A DNA stretch of 64,000 nucleotides from Candidatus Dormiibacterota bacterium. GTDB lineage: Bacteria; Chloroflexota; Dormibacteria; Dormibacterales; Dormibacteraceae. The notes under the pieces were generated by a model. It did no database searches, was not told where the DNA came from, and saw nothing but the letters and a program-made list of their open reading frames with translations. Shown piece by piece: positions 16,071 to 24,317 of this stretch. Location: NCBI GenBank assembly GCA_003169845.1, contig PNAG01000023.1, positions 1 through 64,000 of the forward strand, in the 5' to 3' direction. The position numbers were made by a program, and so were the translations under genes. Numbering within the stretch: position 1 is the stretch's first letter; every line of letters begins with the position of its first letter.

Positions 16071-16922
16071 ATGAACGGGCCCGATATCCTGGTCCGGAGT
16101 CTCAGCGTCGCCAAAATAACCGATGAGTTCGGCAACATTTGGCAATATCACCCCCAGAGCGATCGCCACTCGAAGATCGGCTCTTGGGGCATCATGTTCG
16201 ACCTTCTCAACGAAAGCCCCCTTTTGCGCCGGCATGTCGAAGAAGGCAAAGTGATCTTTGGTGTCAATCACCAGATGAGCGACTTCAAAACCATGCGCAA
16301 GAAGAATCTCGATCTAGTGATAGCTCGCCCGGGCACGAAGTCGGGCAGTCGACGGCGAAGCGACTTCGCATCCTTAGCTCCTCAATACGGAATCGTCCTG
16401 ACATCCGCACAATCGTCGTTGCTAAAACAGCTGCCAAAGCTCGAAGGTGGGCCAGTAGGCTCGGTGTTGTTGGCGTTAGAGGCAAAAGCGTGCATGACGG
16501 AACATACAAAGGCACGGCCGCGTCTCTACGACGAGCTCAACTCAAGCCATCTGACTATCCACGGAGCCTCTGAGCAGGCGATCGCCGCAGGTCTTGTCAT
16601 GGTGAACGCCTCAAACACGTTCATCAGTCCCGGCCGGAACAAGAAGAAGCTCCCAGTTTCCAAACGCAAGGTCACCCAGCACAAACAGCCTGACGCGGCT
16701 CTAGGCGTAATCGCAAAGATCCGAGAAATGCACCGACGGACTCGGCCACAGGACGAGGGTTTCGATGCCATCGGTATCGTAGTTATTGACGCGAAAAACG
16801 ATGGCACTCCGATCCAGCTACTGAGCGAACCTCCGGCGCTCGCCTCAGAGGATGACTACCACTACGATCAGATGATCCGGAGGATCCGGCAGAAATATGA
16901 GGTCATCTTCGCGAACATCTGA
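16071..16922 (+). CDS. Putative restriction endonuclease, PD-(D/E)XK-like
   Basis: A 283-residue protein with no family I can name. Position directly after an m5C methyltransferase, plus a candidate catalytic core (Asp81 in RKKNLDLVIARPG; Glu137-x-Lys139 in SVLLALEAKACMTEH), fits a PD-(D/E)XK nuclease. The N-terminal SDRHSKIGSWGIMFDLL and VIFGVNHQMSDFKTM may form the fold's first helix and strands. A basic patch (GRNKKKLPVSKRKVTQHKQ, about residue 188) could contact DNA. Low GC (one hand-counted line is 52%). It ends facing the GHKL gene. An alternative is a methyltransferase partner without cleavage activity. Confidence 0.6.
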   Translation: MNGPDILVRSLSVAKITDEFGNIWQYHPQSDRHSKIGSWGIMFDLLNESPLLRRHVEEGKVIFGVNHQMSDFKTMRKKNLDLVIARPGTKSGSRRRSDFASLAPQYGIVLTSAQSSLLKQLPKLEGGPVGSVLLALEAKACMTEHTKARPRLYDELNSSHLTIHGASEQAIAAGLVMVNASNTFISPGRNKKKLPVSKRKVTQHKQPDAALGVIAKIREMHRRTRPQDEGFDAIGIVVIDAKNDGTPIQLLSEPPALASEDDYHYDQMIRRIRQKYEVIFANI

Positions 16923-17002
16923 GTTGGGTCGATCGGTCAAGGCGACTGGATCGGCCGCGCACCCGATCCTGCCCAGGCGGGACGGTGCCATCCGGTGGGC
17001 AC

Positions 17003-17025
17003 CGCGCAAAAGCCCGAAGCGGGCT
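17003..17025 (-). terminator. Terminator of the leftward restriction operon
   Basis: AGCCCG-AAG-CGGGCT (17011-17025) forms a 6-bp stem with a 3-base loop, followed on the minus strand by TTTT. It lies 16 bases past the GHKL stop. A second hairpin GGTGCC...GGCACC (16984-17003) lies toward the converging nuclease gene. The pair probably insulates the two units. Confidence 0.55.
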
Positions 17026-17041
17026 GGCTGAATCGATTGGC

Positions 17042-19093
17042 TCAGTTTGGTGGTTCGGTATCGCCGAGATCCTTGAGTAGATCGTCAAGCGCCCGCGCCT
17101 TGTCACTCGCGTTGAGGTAGTCCTCGTATTGGCGGTTGGCATTTTCGATGAGCTGGTCATAGAGGACGTAGCGGCCGTTGAACGGCTTGAATCGATCGGC
17201 GATGTACTCCTTTGGGGCCAGCCTTCCTGCTCCTGCCGTTCCAGGCATGTCGCCGACTACAGAGATGATTTCGATTTCCTGGTCCTCTCGACCCTGCTTC
17301 TTGAGAATCGACTTCAACGCGGTGTAGTACTTCAGTCCTTGCGCCGCTAGGTCGGCGGTGTCGGTCTTGACCGAATACCGCTTGAGCTCGACGATCACGT
17401 GCCGGCCGCCAGTCGTTGCATAGCGGATGTCGAGGCGCCCTTTCATTTTGTTGTCGTTGGCGTCGGTGGCAAATAACCCAGGCGCCACTTTTCTGAGATC
17501 TTCTTCCATCCGCGGGCTAGCAGTGGCTCGCTCCCAGGCTGCATCCAGTAACCAAAGGTGACTGAAGAGATGCTCCTGTAGTACCTTCTCTTTCTCGTCG
17601 ATTCTTGTGAGGTTGCGGAATTGTGCGATCGCCTCGACCCGCGTCCGCAAAATATCGACCCACAACCCGGACTCATAGCTGTCTTGCTGCCCAAGCAACT
17701 CAAGAAGGTCCGTCGCCGTCAGGGTGCTTAGGTTGTTGAGATCCTCCGCTACTTTACGAAGTCCAATCCGCTCGAACGCGAGCACGCCAGCGCGAAACAG
17801 CGACACGCGGTCTTGCTCAGCCCGCTTCTCCAGCTCGATGCTTGCTATCGTCCCGATCATCGTCTCGGCCGCTGCCCTTTGCCACCCAGGGCGACCGTCG
17901 ACCCATGTGCGCAGCTTCGGATAACGCTCGAGAGCGTCCGTCACTTCTTTCTTCGGCCTAGCCAAGCTCCACTCGTCAGCTGCCCTGACGAAGAATGAGC
18001 GTAGGAACGTCTGGAGCTTAATTACCCGTTCGTCGTCTTCCATCAGACGCTGTCGGTCAGTTGTCGCTATGTCGTCGTAGCCACCGTCGAGGTCGAGGAA
18101 ATCTGCCTCGATCTGGCCGGTTACATAGTTGCCGAAGAGCCTGCTGAAATCGAGCTTCTCGACGATGCCTTCTTGGATGGGCCTCTTGCGTGCGAGGACG
18201 ATGATGTTCTTGAGCGAGCCTGCGTCGCGGTCGTTAGTGAGGTCCGTAGGGCGCTTGGCGGTACCGATCCACCCCCTGATCTTCCATTGCTTCTTCTCAT
18301 CGACAAGCCCCAGATCAACATTGAAATGGGTTATGCCCGGCGGAAGGGCATAGGCAGGTAATGACTTTTCGCCGAACTCCCAAATGAACTCGAGCTTCTT
18401 GAGTTCTTCCCGATCGGCATAGGTAATTGGTTTGTCATTTACGTCGATGTAAAAGCCGCCCTCACTCTCAGGCTTGTCAGTCAGAACGTCAAACCGCCGT
18501 GCCAATCGCTTCCTCAGCGCAGCCGCGGTCAGGGCCGCTCGTTTGGTCTTCAGGTCCTCGAGCACGATGAAGGTGCCTTTGGTTGCGTAATCGGTTGGCG
18601 CACCGACCGGTTTGGGATGGTAGGGCTTGCCGGCTTTGATGGCCTTCTCAAGGTCGGCTACGTCGATGCACAGACCACTGGTGCTGCCACCCTCCGGCGT
18701 TGAGTACACGCAGACGATTGTTGCGATTGAGAAGACAGACAGCTTTCCGATTCCCTTTCGGCCCATAAAAGGGCGGTGAAAGGCCTTGGACTCGCCCCCT
18801 TCGACGTCGCGCTTCTTATAGCCAACCTTAAGGAACCGCTCGTTGAGCTCTGCCTGTGTCATGCCGCATCCGTTATCGGAGACGACTATGTGCTCCCCCT
18901 CCTGCTTCCAGTTGATCTTCACGCACGTGGCGTCGGCGTCATATGCGTTGGCGACCAACTCGGTGAGAACTGCAGCAGCGTTGCTGTACAGGTTGATTCC
19001 AAGCGACTCTAATACCGACAGGTCGACCGTCATGGTGTAGGGATGCTGTTCGACCTCGGCTGCGTGCTCGATGGGGACGATCTCGCCGCTCAC
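17042..19093 (-). CDS. GHKL (MORC/MutL-like) ATPase fused to PD-(D/E)XK nuclease
   Basis: 683 residues. N-terminal Bergerat ATPase: N-box ELVANAYDAD (45-54), G1 DNGCGM (73-78), G2 GRKGIGKLSV (111-120), then an S5-like region. The middle is helical. The C-terminal domain holds a PD-(D/E)XK site: Asp555 in GRLDIRY and Glu569-x-Lys571 in HVIVELKRY, followed by an AAQGLKYYTALK helix. Prokaryotic MORC/paraMORC ATPases are known to sit in restriction-modification loci; an ATPase-endonuclease fusion next to an m5C methyltransferase suggests an ATP-regulated restriction enzyme (REBASE BbrUII/HgiDII-type is a possibility from memory). It starts 11 bases after the methyltransferase stop and is the last gene of vsr-dcm-ghkl. 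Confidence 0.85.
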   Translation of the reverse strand: MSGEIVPIEHAAEVEQHPYTMTVDLSVLESLGINLYSNAAAVLTELVANAYDADATCVKINWKQEGEHIVVSDNGCGMTQAELNERFLKVGYKKRDVEGGESKAFHRPFMGRKGIGKLSVFSIATIVCVYSTPEGGSTSGLCIDVADLEKAIKAGKPYHPKPVGAPTDYATKGTFIVLEDLKTKRAALTAAALRKRLARRFDVLTDKPESEGGFYIDVNDKPITYADREELKKLEFIWEFGEKSLPAYALPPGITHFNVDLGLVDEKKQWKIRGWIGTAKRPTDLTNDRDAGSLKNIIVLARKRPIQEGIVEKLDFSRLFGNYVTGQIEADFLDLDGGYDDIATTDRQRLMEDDERVIKLQTFLRSFFVRAADEWSLARPKKEVTDALERYPKLRTWVDGRPGWQRAAAETMIGTIASIELEKRAEQDRVSLFRAGVLAFERIGLRKVAEDLNNLSTLTATDLLELLGQQDSYESGLWVDILRTRVEAIAQFRNLTRIDEKEKVLQEHLFSHLWLLDAAWERATASPRMEEDLRKVAPGLFATDANDNKMKGRLDIRYATTGGRHVIVELKRYSVKTDTADLAAQGLKYYTALKSILKKQGREDQEIEIISVVGDMPGTAGAGRLAPKEYIADRFKPFNGRYVLYDQLIENANRQYEDYLNASDKARALDDLLKDLGDTEPPN

Positions 19094-19104
19094 GAGATGA
19101 GAGC

Positions 19105-20172
19105 CTACGCGCCGTGAGTCGTCGTGTGAGTGGCCGCGTGGAGGACGATCGCGTCACCGACCGCCTTTGCCAAAGGAGGGGGAACAGCGTTGCCGATCAG
19201 GCGCCCGATGTGCGTCAGGCGGACAGTCTCGTCCGGCCTTACAAATCGGTAATCACGTGGGAAGCCCTGCAACATTGCCGCCTCGCGCAGGCTGATTGAT
19301 CGGTCCTGCTCCGGATGCCCAAACCGACCGGTGCCGAAGTTGTGAGCAAGGGTGGTTATCGTGGGTGCTAGTTGGTCCCACTCCATCCTTGCGTAGACAT
19401 TGCGAAAAGTAGAGCCCGTTCTCCTGCGGTGGCAGGGCGCGCGCAGCTCCTTCGGCCAGTCGGCCCATGTACCGCCGGGGCGTGAAGCACGGATGCGCTT
19501 CAGGTTGATCGCGGACAGCACACGGCTCTTGTGCAGGGCATCCTTGGGATCTGTGCCACCGCCAGGAGCCAACCGCGGCAACTTGCCAATTGTCTGGCGC
19601 ACGGTTTGATAGGGACCGCCGCGCAGGGCACCGTCTGGCACGACCAATGGGCCCAGCAGCGATGCCAGAAGTACCAGTCGACGGCGGCTCTGCGGTACTC
19701 CGTATTCAGGGCCGTAGCAGCTTTTCCAATTGACTTGGTAGCCAGCCTCTCGAAGGCTATTGACGAACTCCGCGAACACCGGCGTGCTGCCAATTCTTGG
19801 GACGTTCTCCATCGTGACGAGCTCAGGCTTGGTCTCTCGGACGAGGCGACCGAACTCAGTTAGCAATGGCCATTTCTCCTCTTTCGATGTGTCGACTCCC
19901 CGTCGGTACGACGAGAACGGCTGACACGGGGCGCATCCGGCGAGTAGCCTGACTGCTGCGGTGCGCCACAAAGCCGACAGGTGCGCAGCTGTCACCTTCC
20001 GTACGTCTTCTTGAAGGAACGGAGCCTCTATGTTGGACTCGTAGGGATACTTGCACGCAGGGTCAATGTCGATTCCGGCCACTACCGAGATGCCGGCGTC
20101 CTGCAGCCCTTTCGACAGCCCCCCTGCACCACAAAACAGATCAATCGCGACGACCTTCGGCCCAGACCTCAT
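19105..20172 (-). CDS. DNA (cytosine-5-)-methyltransferase, second copy
   Basis: 355 residues with all C5-MTase motifs: VVAIDLFCGAGGLSKGLQDAG (I), GCAPCQPFSSYRRG with catalytic Cys83 (IV), MENVPR 121-126 (VI), YGVPQSRRRLVLLAS (VIII), and HIGRLIGNAVPPPLAKAVG (X). It differs from the first copy (different motif IV context, shorter C-terminus), so it is not a recent duplicate. Sandwiched between Vsr (24 bp upstream) and the GHKL-nuclease (11 bp downstream), it is the modification enzyme of that operon. The target site is unknown. Confidence 0.94.
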   Translation of the reverse strand: MRSGPKVVAIDLFCGAGGLSKGLQDAGISVVAGIDIDPACKYPYESNIEAPFLQEDVRKVTAAHLSALWRTAAVRLLAGCAPCQPFSSYRRGVDTSKEEKWPLLTEFGRLVRETKPELVTMENVPRIGSTPVFAEFVNSLREAGYQVNWKSCYGPEYGVPQSRRRLVLLASLLGPLVVPDGALRGGPYQTVRQTIGKLPRLAPGGGTDPKDALHKSRVLSAINLKRIRASRPGGTWADWPKELRAPCHRRRTGSTFRNVYARMEWDQLAPTITTLAHNFGTGRFGHPEQDRSISLREAAMLQGFPRDYRFVRPDETVRLTHIGRLIGNAVPPPLAKAVGDAIVLHAATHTTTHGA

Positions 20173-20196
20173 TGAAGAAAGGTACAGGTTGGCGGA

Positions 20197-20724
20197 CTAT
20201 ACGTCGACGGGCTTAACAGCCAATTCACTCACGATTGCTCTAACGGCAGTGTTCGGGTCTTCGTGCTCCCAAACCCGGACGACCGCCCATCCCAACGAGA
20301 TGAGCTCAGCGGTGACGGCGACATCGCGCCGCCGATTCGCTTCGATTTTCGTCCGCCACCACGCCGCGTTGGCCTTCGGCCACGTGCCGTGCGTAGGGCA
20401 CCCGTGCCAGAAGCAGCCGTCAACGTATACAGCGACGCGCGATCGTGGGAACAGGATGTCAGCCCGGGATCTGAACTCTGCAAAAGGACTCACGTCAACC
20501 CGAAACCGCAAGCCCATGCGATGCAGCAGCGAGCGAATTTGGCGCTCGATCGGCGTGTCCCTTTGGCCAGTGGCGATCATGCGTAACCGGACGGCCGGTG
20601 ACGACGCGCTGGGCCAGCCCTGATGAAGAGTCGATTTGCGTGGCACCGCTACCTGCAATTGTCGGTCATCGTTGTTGTAGACACTCAACTCCGTACGGGA
20701 CACTGACGAGGCCGAGTTCGTCAT
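20197..20724 (-). CDS. vsr: Vsr-type very short patch repair endonuclease
   Basis: 175 residues. The Vsr core is clear: RDTPIERQIRSLLHRMGLRFRVD, RADILFPRSRVAVYVDGCFWHGCPTHGT with catalytic Asp89 and the FWH 105-107 His, KANAAWWRTKIEANRRRD, and LGWAVVRVWEHE. It nicks 5' to the T of T:G mismatches that arise when 5-methylcytosine deaminates, and commonly accompanies m5C methyltransferases. First gene of the leftward operon. ATG 20724 leaves a 48-residue non-conserved leader; an internal Met49 just before ATGQRDTPIE is the alternative start. Confidence 0.9.
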   Translation of the reverse strand: MTNSASSVSRTELSVYNNDDRQLQVAVPRKSTLHQGWPSASSPAVRLRMIATGQRDTPIERQIRSLLHRMGLRFRVDVSPFAEFRSRADILFPRSRVAVYVDGCFWHGCPTHGTWPKANAAWWRTKIEANRRRDVAVTAELISLGWAVVRVWEHEDPNTAVRAIVSELAVKPVDV

Positions 20725-20930
20725 CCGGCCTGAGTCTAGACCCGAGGTATCGGCTGATCAGGCGACTCGGGGCGGTCGGCCCACCCGATAAGCCCAGGCC
20801 TGCAAAAGGGGCAGGAAAGAGCATGTCGTGGCAGCCGGCCCAGATCCCCCAAGGACGTCAGGGTCGCGATTTGAGTATGAAACGAGGTTTGGCGCTCAGA
20901 TCGAGTCTATGAGCTAGGATGCCGGGCATC

Positions 20931-21317
20931 ATGAGTACTTCAATTTCTGCCGAAGGTCTGGATGTTGATGAGCACGGGCACGTCCTCGTAAAGCTCAGCG
21001 ACACGCCGTCTGACCAGTGGATGGAGGCGTTTCGGGATTACTGGGGACAGGCCAGGGCGGCTGGCAGCGCGACGGTCAAGAAAGAGGCGTTTTCGCACTT
21101 CTCCGAGCGGACGATTGTTTTTCGCGGCCTTGACGTGGACGGGTTTGTCGAGCACTGCAAGGCCTTCACGAAGGATGCCATCAAATACGCCAATGAGCGG
21201 ACCCTGCGCTTCGAGACTGAGCGCGACGCTCGTATTCGGGATCGAGCTGAGCACGCCGGACGGGATCAGAACTTAGAGGCGGAGAGAGCGAAAGCGCGCA
21301 AGGTCAAGTTCGACTAG
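20931..21317 (+). CDS. Hypothetical protein at the edge of the defence island
   Basis: A 128-residue, highly charged protein that I do not recognise. The N-terminus DVDEHGHVLVKLSDTPSDQWMEAFRDYW is followed by a beta-rich section (RTIVFRGLDVDGFVEHC) and a long charged helix (KYANERTLRFETERDARIRDRAEHAGRD) likely to be coiled coil. No membrane segment. It is divergent from vsr; the 206-bp gap between them holds no gene I can support. ATG 20931 starts the conserved-looking part. Its lower-GC neighbourhood suggests it belongs to the island, possibly as an accessory or immunity factor, but nothing shows this directly. Confidence 0.7.
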   Translation: MSTSISAEGLDVDEHGHVLVKLSDTPSDQWMEAFRDYWGQARAAGSATVKKEAFSHFSERTIVFRGLDVDGFVEHCKAFTKDAIKYANERTLRFETERDARIRDRAEHAGRDQNLEAERAKARKVKFD

Positions 21318-21321
21318 CGGT

Positions 21322-23457
21322 TCAGGCGACCGTTGGTGTTCCCTCGCTCAGGCCTGCTCGGTGGTACAGCCACTGCAGCGGGCGCGGCGCCCACCAGTTC
21401 CAGTTCCCCAGCAGCGCCATCAGGGATGGCACCAGGAACGCTCTGACCACCGTCGCGTCCACGAGCACGCCCGCCGCGATGCCGATTCCCAGCTCCTTGA
21501 TGAAGATGATCTGCGACGTCGCGAACGCGCCGATCGCCACGCAGAACAGGAGGGCGGCGGCGGTGATGATCCGGCCCGTTCGCTGCAGGCCCGTCGCCAC
21601 CGCTTCCGAGTTCGGCAGGCCGGCGTCGTGGGCTTCTTTGATCCTCGTCAGCAGATAGACGCCGTAGTCGGTTGAGAGGCCGAACACGATCGCGAACAGC
21701 AGCACGGGCTGCGTCGATTCCAGCGCTCCCTGGCTCGTGTACTGAAGCAAGTTCTCGAACCGCCCGTCCTGGAACACCAGCACCAGCACCCCGAACGCGG
21801 CGCTCAGCGTCAGCAGGTTCATCAGCACCGCCTTGATCGGCAGCACGACCGATCCCGTCATGAAGAACAGGATCAGGACCGTAGCAACCACGACCAGCGC
21901 GATCGCCAGCGGCAGGCGCGATGACAGAGACTGCTCCAGGTCCACGAATGCGGCCGCCTGGCCGCTCACCAGGAACGTGAACGGCGCCGGCTTCGCGCGG
22001 ACATCCTTTACCAGCTGCTGCGCGGCCGGGTCGAAAGTTCCGAGCTGGGTCCGGACGTCGAACTTCCACGTGTCGCTACCGACCAGCTGCGGGGTCGTGA
22101 TCTTATCCACGCCTCCCAGCGATCGAAGGCTGTCGGCGAACAACTGCACCTGCGGACCATCTGACGCCGAGGCCTCGGCGACGATCGTCAGTGTGGCGCC
22201 CGTCGGCGCGCCGTAGTCGCGGACCAGCGTGTCGTGGACGATCCGCGCGTCGCTGCTCGGCGGCAGGTCCGTCTGGTCGACCGAGTTGAACTTGATGCCG
22301 GCGAACGGCAGGCCCAGCGCGATCAGAAGTGCTGCGCTCAGGGCCGCCAGCGGCAGCGGCCGGCGCATCACGAAGTGGGAGAAGCGGTACCAGAAGCCAG
22401 AGGTTCCGGCCGTGGTCATCGCCGACTGCTGCCACCGCTTCGGCGCCAGCATGTTCACGCGTGGGCCCAGCAGGCGCAGCACCGACGGGAGGACGGTGAG
22501 CGCGATGAGGCCGGCGGTCAGCGCGACGATGACACCCGCCACGCCCATCGACCACAGGAAGTTGATCTTGAACACGGTCAGGGAGGCCGCCGCGGCGGCG
22601 ACGGTGAGCGCGCTGAAAAACACCGTGCGGCCCGCCGTCCGCATCGTTACGCGGATCGCGGCGTCGGGTGCCAGGCCGTTGGCCATCTCCTCGCGGAAGC
22701 GCGAGACCATGAACAAGGAGGCGTCGATCGCCAGCCCCAGGCCCATGCCCGTGGCGAGGTTGAGCGCGAAGATCGAGACGGCGTGCGTCTCGGCAACTCC
22801 TCTCAAGAACAAGAACGAGCCCAGGATCACGATGCCTCCCACCAGCGGTGGCAGCAGCGCCGCGATCACTCCGCGGAAGACCCACAGAGATAGAAGGAAG
22901 AGGATCGGGAACGCCAGCAGCTCGGCGTGGGCCAGGTCGCCGGTGATGAGGATGTTCAGCTGGTGGTTGATCGCGGCAAACCCGCCAAGCTTGACGTTGG
23001 GATCGCTCTTCAGCGCGTCGGCGAGGCGGGTGGCGCCGTTGACGGCCTCCTGGTCGCTGACCGGCTTCCAGAATCCGACCACGATCGTGCTGCTTCCGTC
23101 GCGCGCGACCATCGTCGGGTCGTGCGTCTCGTAGTAGGTCACGACCTGCGCGATGTCCGGGTCGGCGCCGATCACGCCGGCCACCTTGGTCGCCTCGGCC
23201 ATGCCGGCGGGAGACGTGGCGCCGTCGGGCGTCTTGACCAGCGCGACCAGGCCGCCGTCCGCCCGCATCCCGCTCGCGCTCTGCAGCCGGGCCACCGCGA
23301 TGGTCGATTCCGAGCTTGGGTCCTGGAAGCCGCCGACCTGCAGCGACTTCGCCACCGGGCCGCCGAACACTCCGCCGATCGCCGCGAACGCGATCGCCAC
23401 TCCGACGATCACCCACGGCGCCCGGTTGATCAAACGCCCCAATCTCTCGAAGATCAC
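21322..23457 (-). CDS. MMPL/RND-family transporter
   Basis: 711 residues with two repeats of one TM, a large extracellular domain and five or six clustered TMs, as in MmpL/RND lipid or drug exporters. Motifs: GMGLGLAIDASLFMVSRFREE (first half, with the intramembrane Asp) and FGLSTDYGVYLLTRIKEAHD (second half, Asp/Tyr pair of the proton relay). GTG 23457 overlaps the padR stop (GTGA); the frame extends into padR but is a shadow there. It is controlled by the upstream PadR repressor, a common arrangement for efflux pumps. Confidence 0.92.
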   Translation of the reverse strand: MIFERLGRLINRAPWVIVGVAIAFAAIGGVFGGPVAKSLQVGGFQDPSSESTIAVARLQSASGMRADGGLVALVKTPDGATSPAGMAEATKVAGVIGADPDIAQVVTYYETHDPTMVARDGSSTIVVGFWKPVSDQEAVNGATRLADALKSDPNVKLGGFAAINHQLNILITGDLAHAELLAFPILFLLSLWVFRGVIAALLPPLVGGIVILGSFLFLRGVAETHAVSIFALNLATGMGLGLAIDASLFMVSRFREEMANGLAPDAAIRVTMRTAGRTVFFSALTVAAAAASLTVFKINFLWSMGVAGVIVALTAGLIALTVLPSVLRLLGPRVNMLAPKRWQQSAMTTAGTSGFWYRFSHFVMRRPLPLAALSAALLIALGLPFAGIKFNSVDQTDLPPSSDARIVHDTLVRDYGAPTGATLTIVAEASASDGPQVQLFADSLRSLGGVDKITTPQLVGSDTWKFDVRTQLGTFDPAAQQLVKDVRAKPAPFTFLVSGQAAAFVDLEQSLSSRLPLAIALVVVATVLILFFMTGSVVLPIKAVLMNLLTLSAAFGVLVLVFQDGRFENLLQYTSQGALESTQPVLLFAIVFGLSTDYGVYLLTRIKEAHDAGLPNSEAVATGLQRTGRIITAAALLFCVAIGAFATSQIIFIKELGIGIAAGVLVDATVVRAFLVPSLMALLGNWNWWAPRPLQWLYHRAGLSEGTPTVA

Positions 23458-23996
23458 TTTTTGGCCTCCCGCCCACTCTCCAGATCTTTTGCCAGCTTCC
23501 CGAACCAATCCGCGGACCACTCGTGGAACGCGATCCCAAACTTCATGACCTCGTGGTGCATGCGATGCGGCTGGGCCGCGGCCATGGGTTCGTGCTCTCG
23601 GAGCCCGGCCGCTACCTGCTGGTGGCGCCGGCGCATCGCCTCGAGGTGCGTGACCGTCTCCTTCTTCGACATCGCGTCGGCGAAGAAGAGCTTGAGCAGC
23701 ATCTCGTCGCGGATCTCCAGACTCTGGATCGCCGGGTCGGCTGCCCATGTGTGCAGCGTCTGCTTGCCTTTCGCGGTGAGGTGATACAGGGTGCGCTGGC
23801 GGGTGCCTTTCGAGGCATCCTCGGATTTGATGAGCCCCGACTCTGTAAGGCGCTTCAGCTCGGGGTAGATCTGTCCGTAGCTGGTCGCCCAGAAGTGGCG
23901 GGTGGACAGGTCGGCGAGCTGCTTGATGTCGTAGCCCGAGTGCGGGCCCAGGTTGAGGATGCCGAGGATGACGTAGGCGGTCGGGCCGGGCTTCAT
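23454..23996 (-). CDS. PadR-family transcriptional repressor
   Basis: 180 residues. Winged helix at the N-terminus (AYVILGILNLGPHSGYDIKQL, SYGQIYPELKRLTESGLIKSED, RTLYHLTAKGKQTL), then a C-terminal helical dimerisation domain (Vir_act_alpha_C type). It begins 10 bases downstream of a near-perfect palindrome at 24006-24028 that is probably its own operator, so it is likely autoregulated and controls the co-transcribed MMPL pump. Ligands of such repressors are usually phenolic or lipophilic compounds. Confidence 0.92.
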   Translation of the reverse strand: MKPGPTAYVILGILNLGPHSGYDIKQLADLSTRHFWATSYGQIYPELKRLTESGLIKSEDASKGTRQRTLYHLTAKGKQTLHTWAADPAIQSLEIRDEMLLKLFFADAMSKKETVTHLEAMRRRHQQVAAGLREHEPMAAAQPHRMHHEVMKFGIAFHEWSADWFGKLAKDLESGREAKK

Positions 23997-24005
23997 ATCG
24001 CCTCT

Positions 24006-24028
24006 AGATATATCATGCTGATGTATCT
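24006..24028 (-). promoter_or_regulatory. PadR operator palindrome
   Basis: AGATATATCA-TGC-TGATGTATCT: two 10-base arms with a single mismatch around a 3-base centre, AT-rich in a GC-rich setting. It lies 10 bases upstream of the padR ATG and overlaps the expected -10 region. The ATGTAT/ATATAT half-site resembles known PadR operators. Confidence 0.7.
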
Positions 24029-24050
24029 GCTGTCAATATCGTGGTTGCGG

Positions 24051-24162
24051 GCTTAAGCCCCTCACCCTAGCCCTCTCCCCGATGGGGAGAGGGGATTTCA
24101 TCAGCCATGTCCCCGATGGGGAGAGGGGATCTCGTTTGCCGTTTCCCCGATGGAAAGAGGGG
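24051..24162 (+). repeat. Dispersed palindromic repeat, three tandem hairpin units
   Basis: Leader GCTTAAGCCCCTCACCCTAG, then CTCTCCCC-GAT-GGGGAGAG, and two further shorter units (TCCCCGATGGGGAGAGG and TTCCCCGATGGAAAGAGG). This stretch and the copy at 24252 fill the 320-bp gap between padR and the phosphoesterase, which otherwise shows only the PadR operator. Confidence 0.85.
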
Positions 24163-24251
24163 ATGTTCAATCTCCTAATCCAGTGATAACCTCGGGATAA
24201 CGGGGAGCGGCTACGGTCTTGGCCGTGGGCGGTTGCGATGGGGGTGGTTGC

Positions 24252-24299
24252 GGGTTTAAGCCCCTCACCCTAGCCCTCTCCCCGATGGGGAGAGGGGAA
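24252..24299 (+). repeat. Dispersed palindromic repeat, single unit
   Basis: GGTTTAAGCCCCTCACCCTAG leader with the CTCTCCCC-GAT-GGGGAGAG hairpin, same orientation as the unit 200 bp to its left. It ends 19 bases before the phosphoesterase ATG, so it forms the 5' UTR or promoter-proximal region. Confidence 0.85.
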
Positions 24300-24317
24300 A
24301 CACGAAGGGGGAACGGT

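Noticed and set aside
14886-20724. BREX, DISARM or type I restriction locus
   Set aside because: No helicase, PglX/PglZ, HsdS or HsdR-like gene is present; only m5C methyltransferases, nuclease candidates, GHKL ATPase and Vsr.
22103-23539. Long frame on the minus strand overlapping the MMPL gene
   Set aside because: Arg-rich out-of-frame translation of the MMPL gene; the MMPL frame has clear RND motifs.
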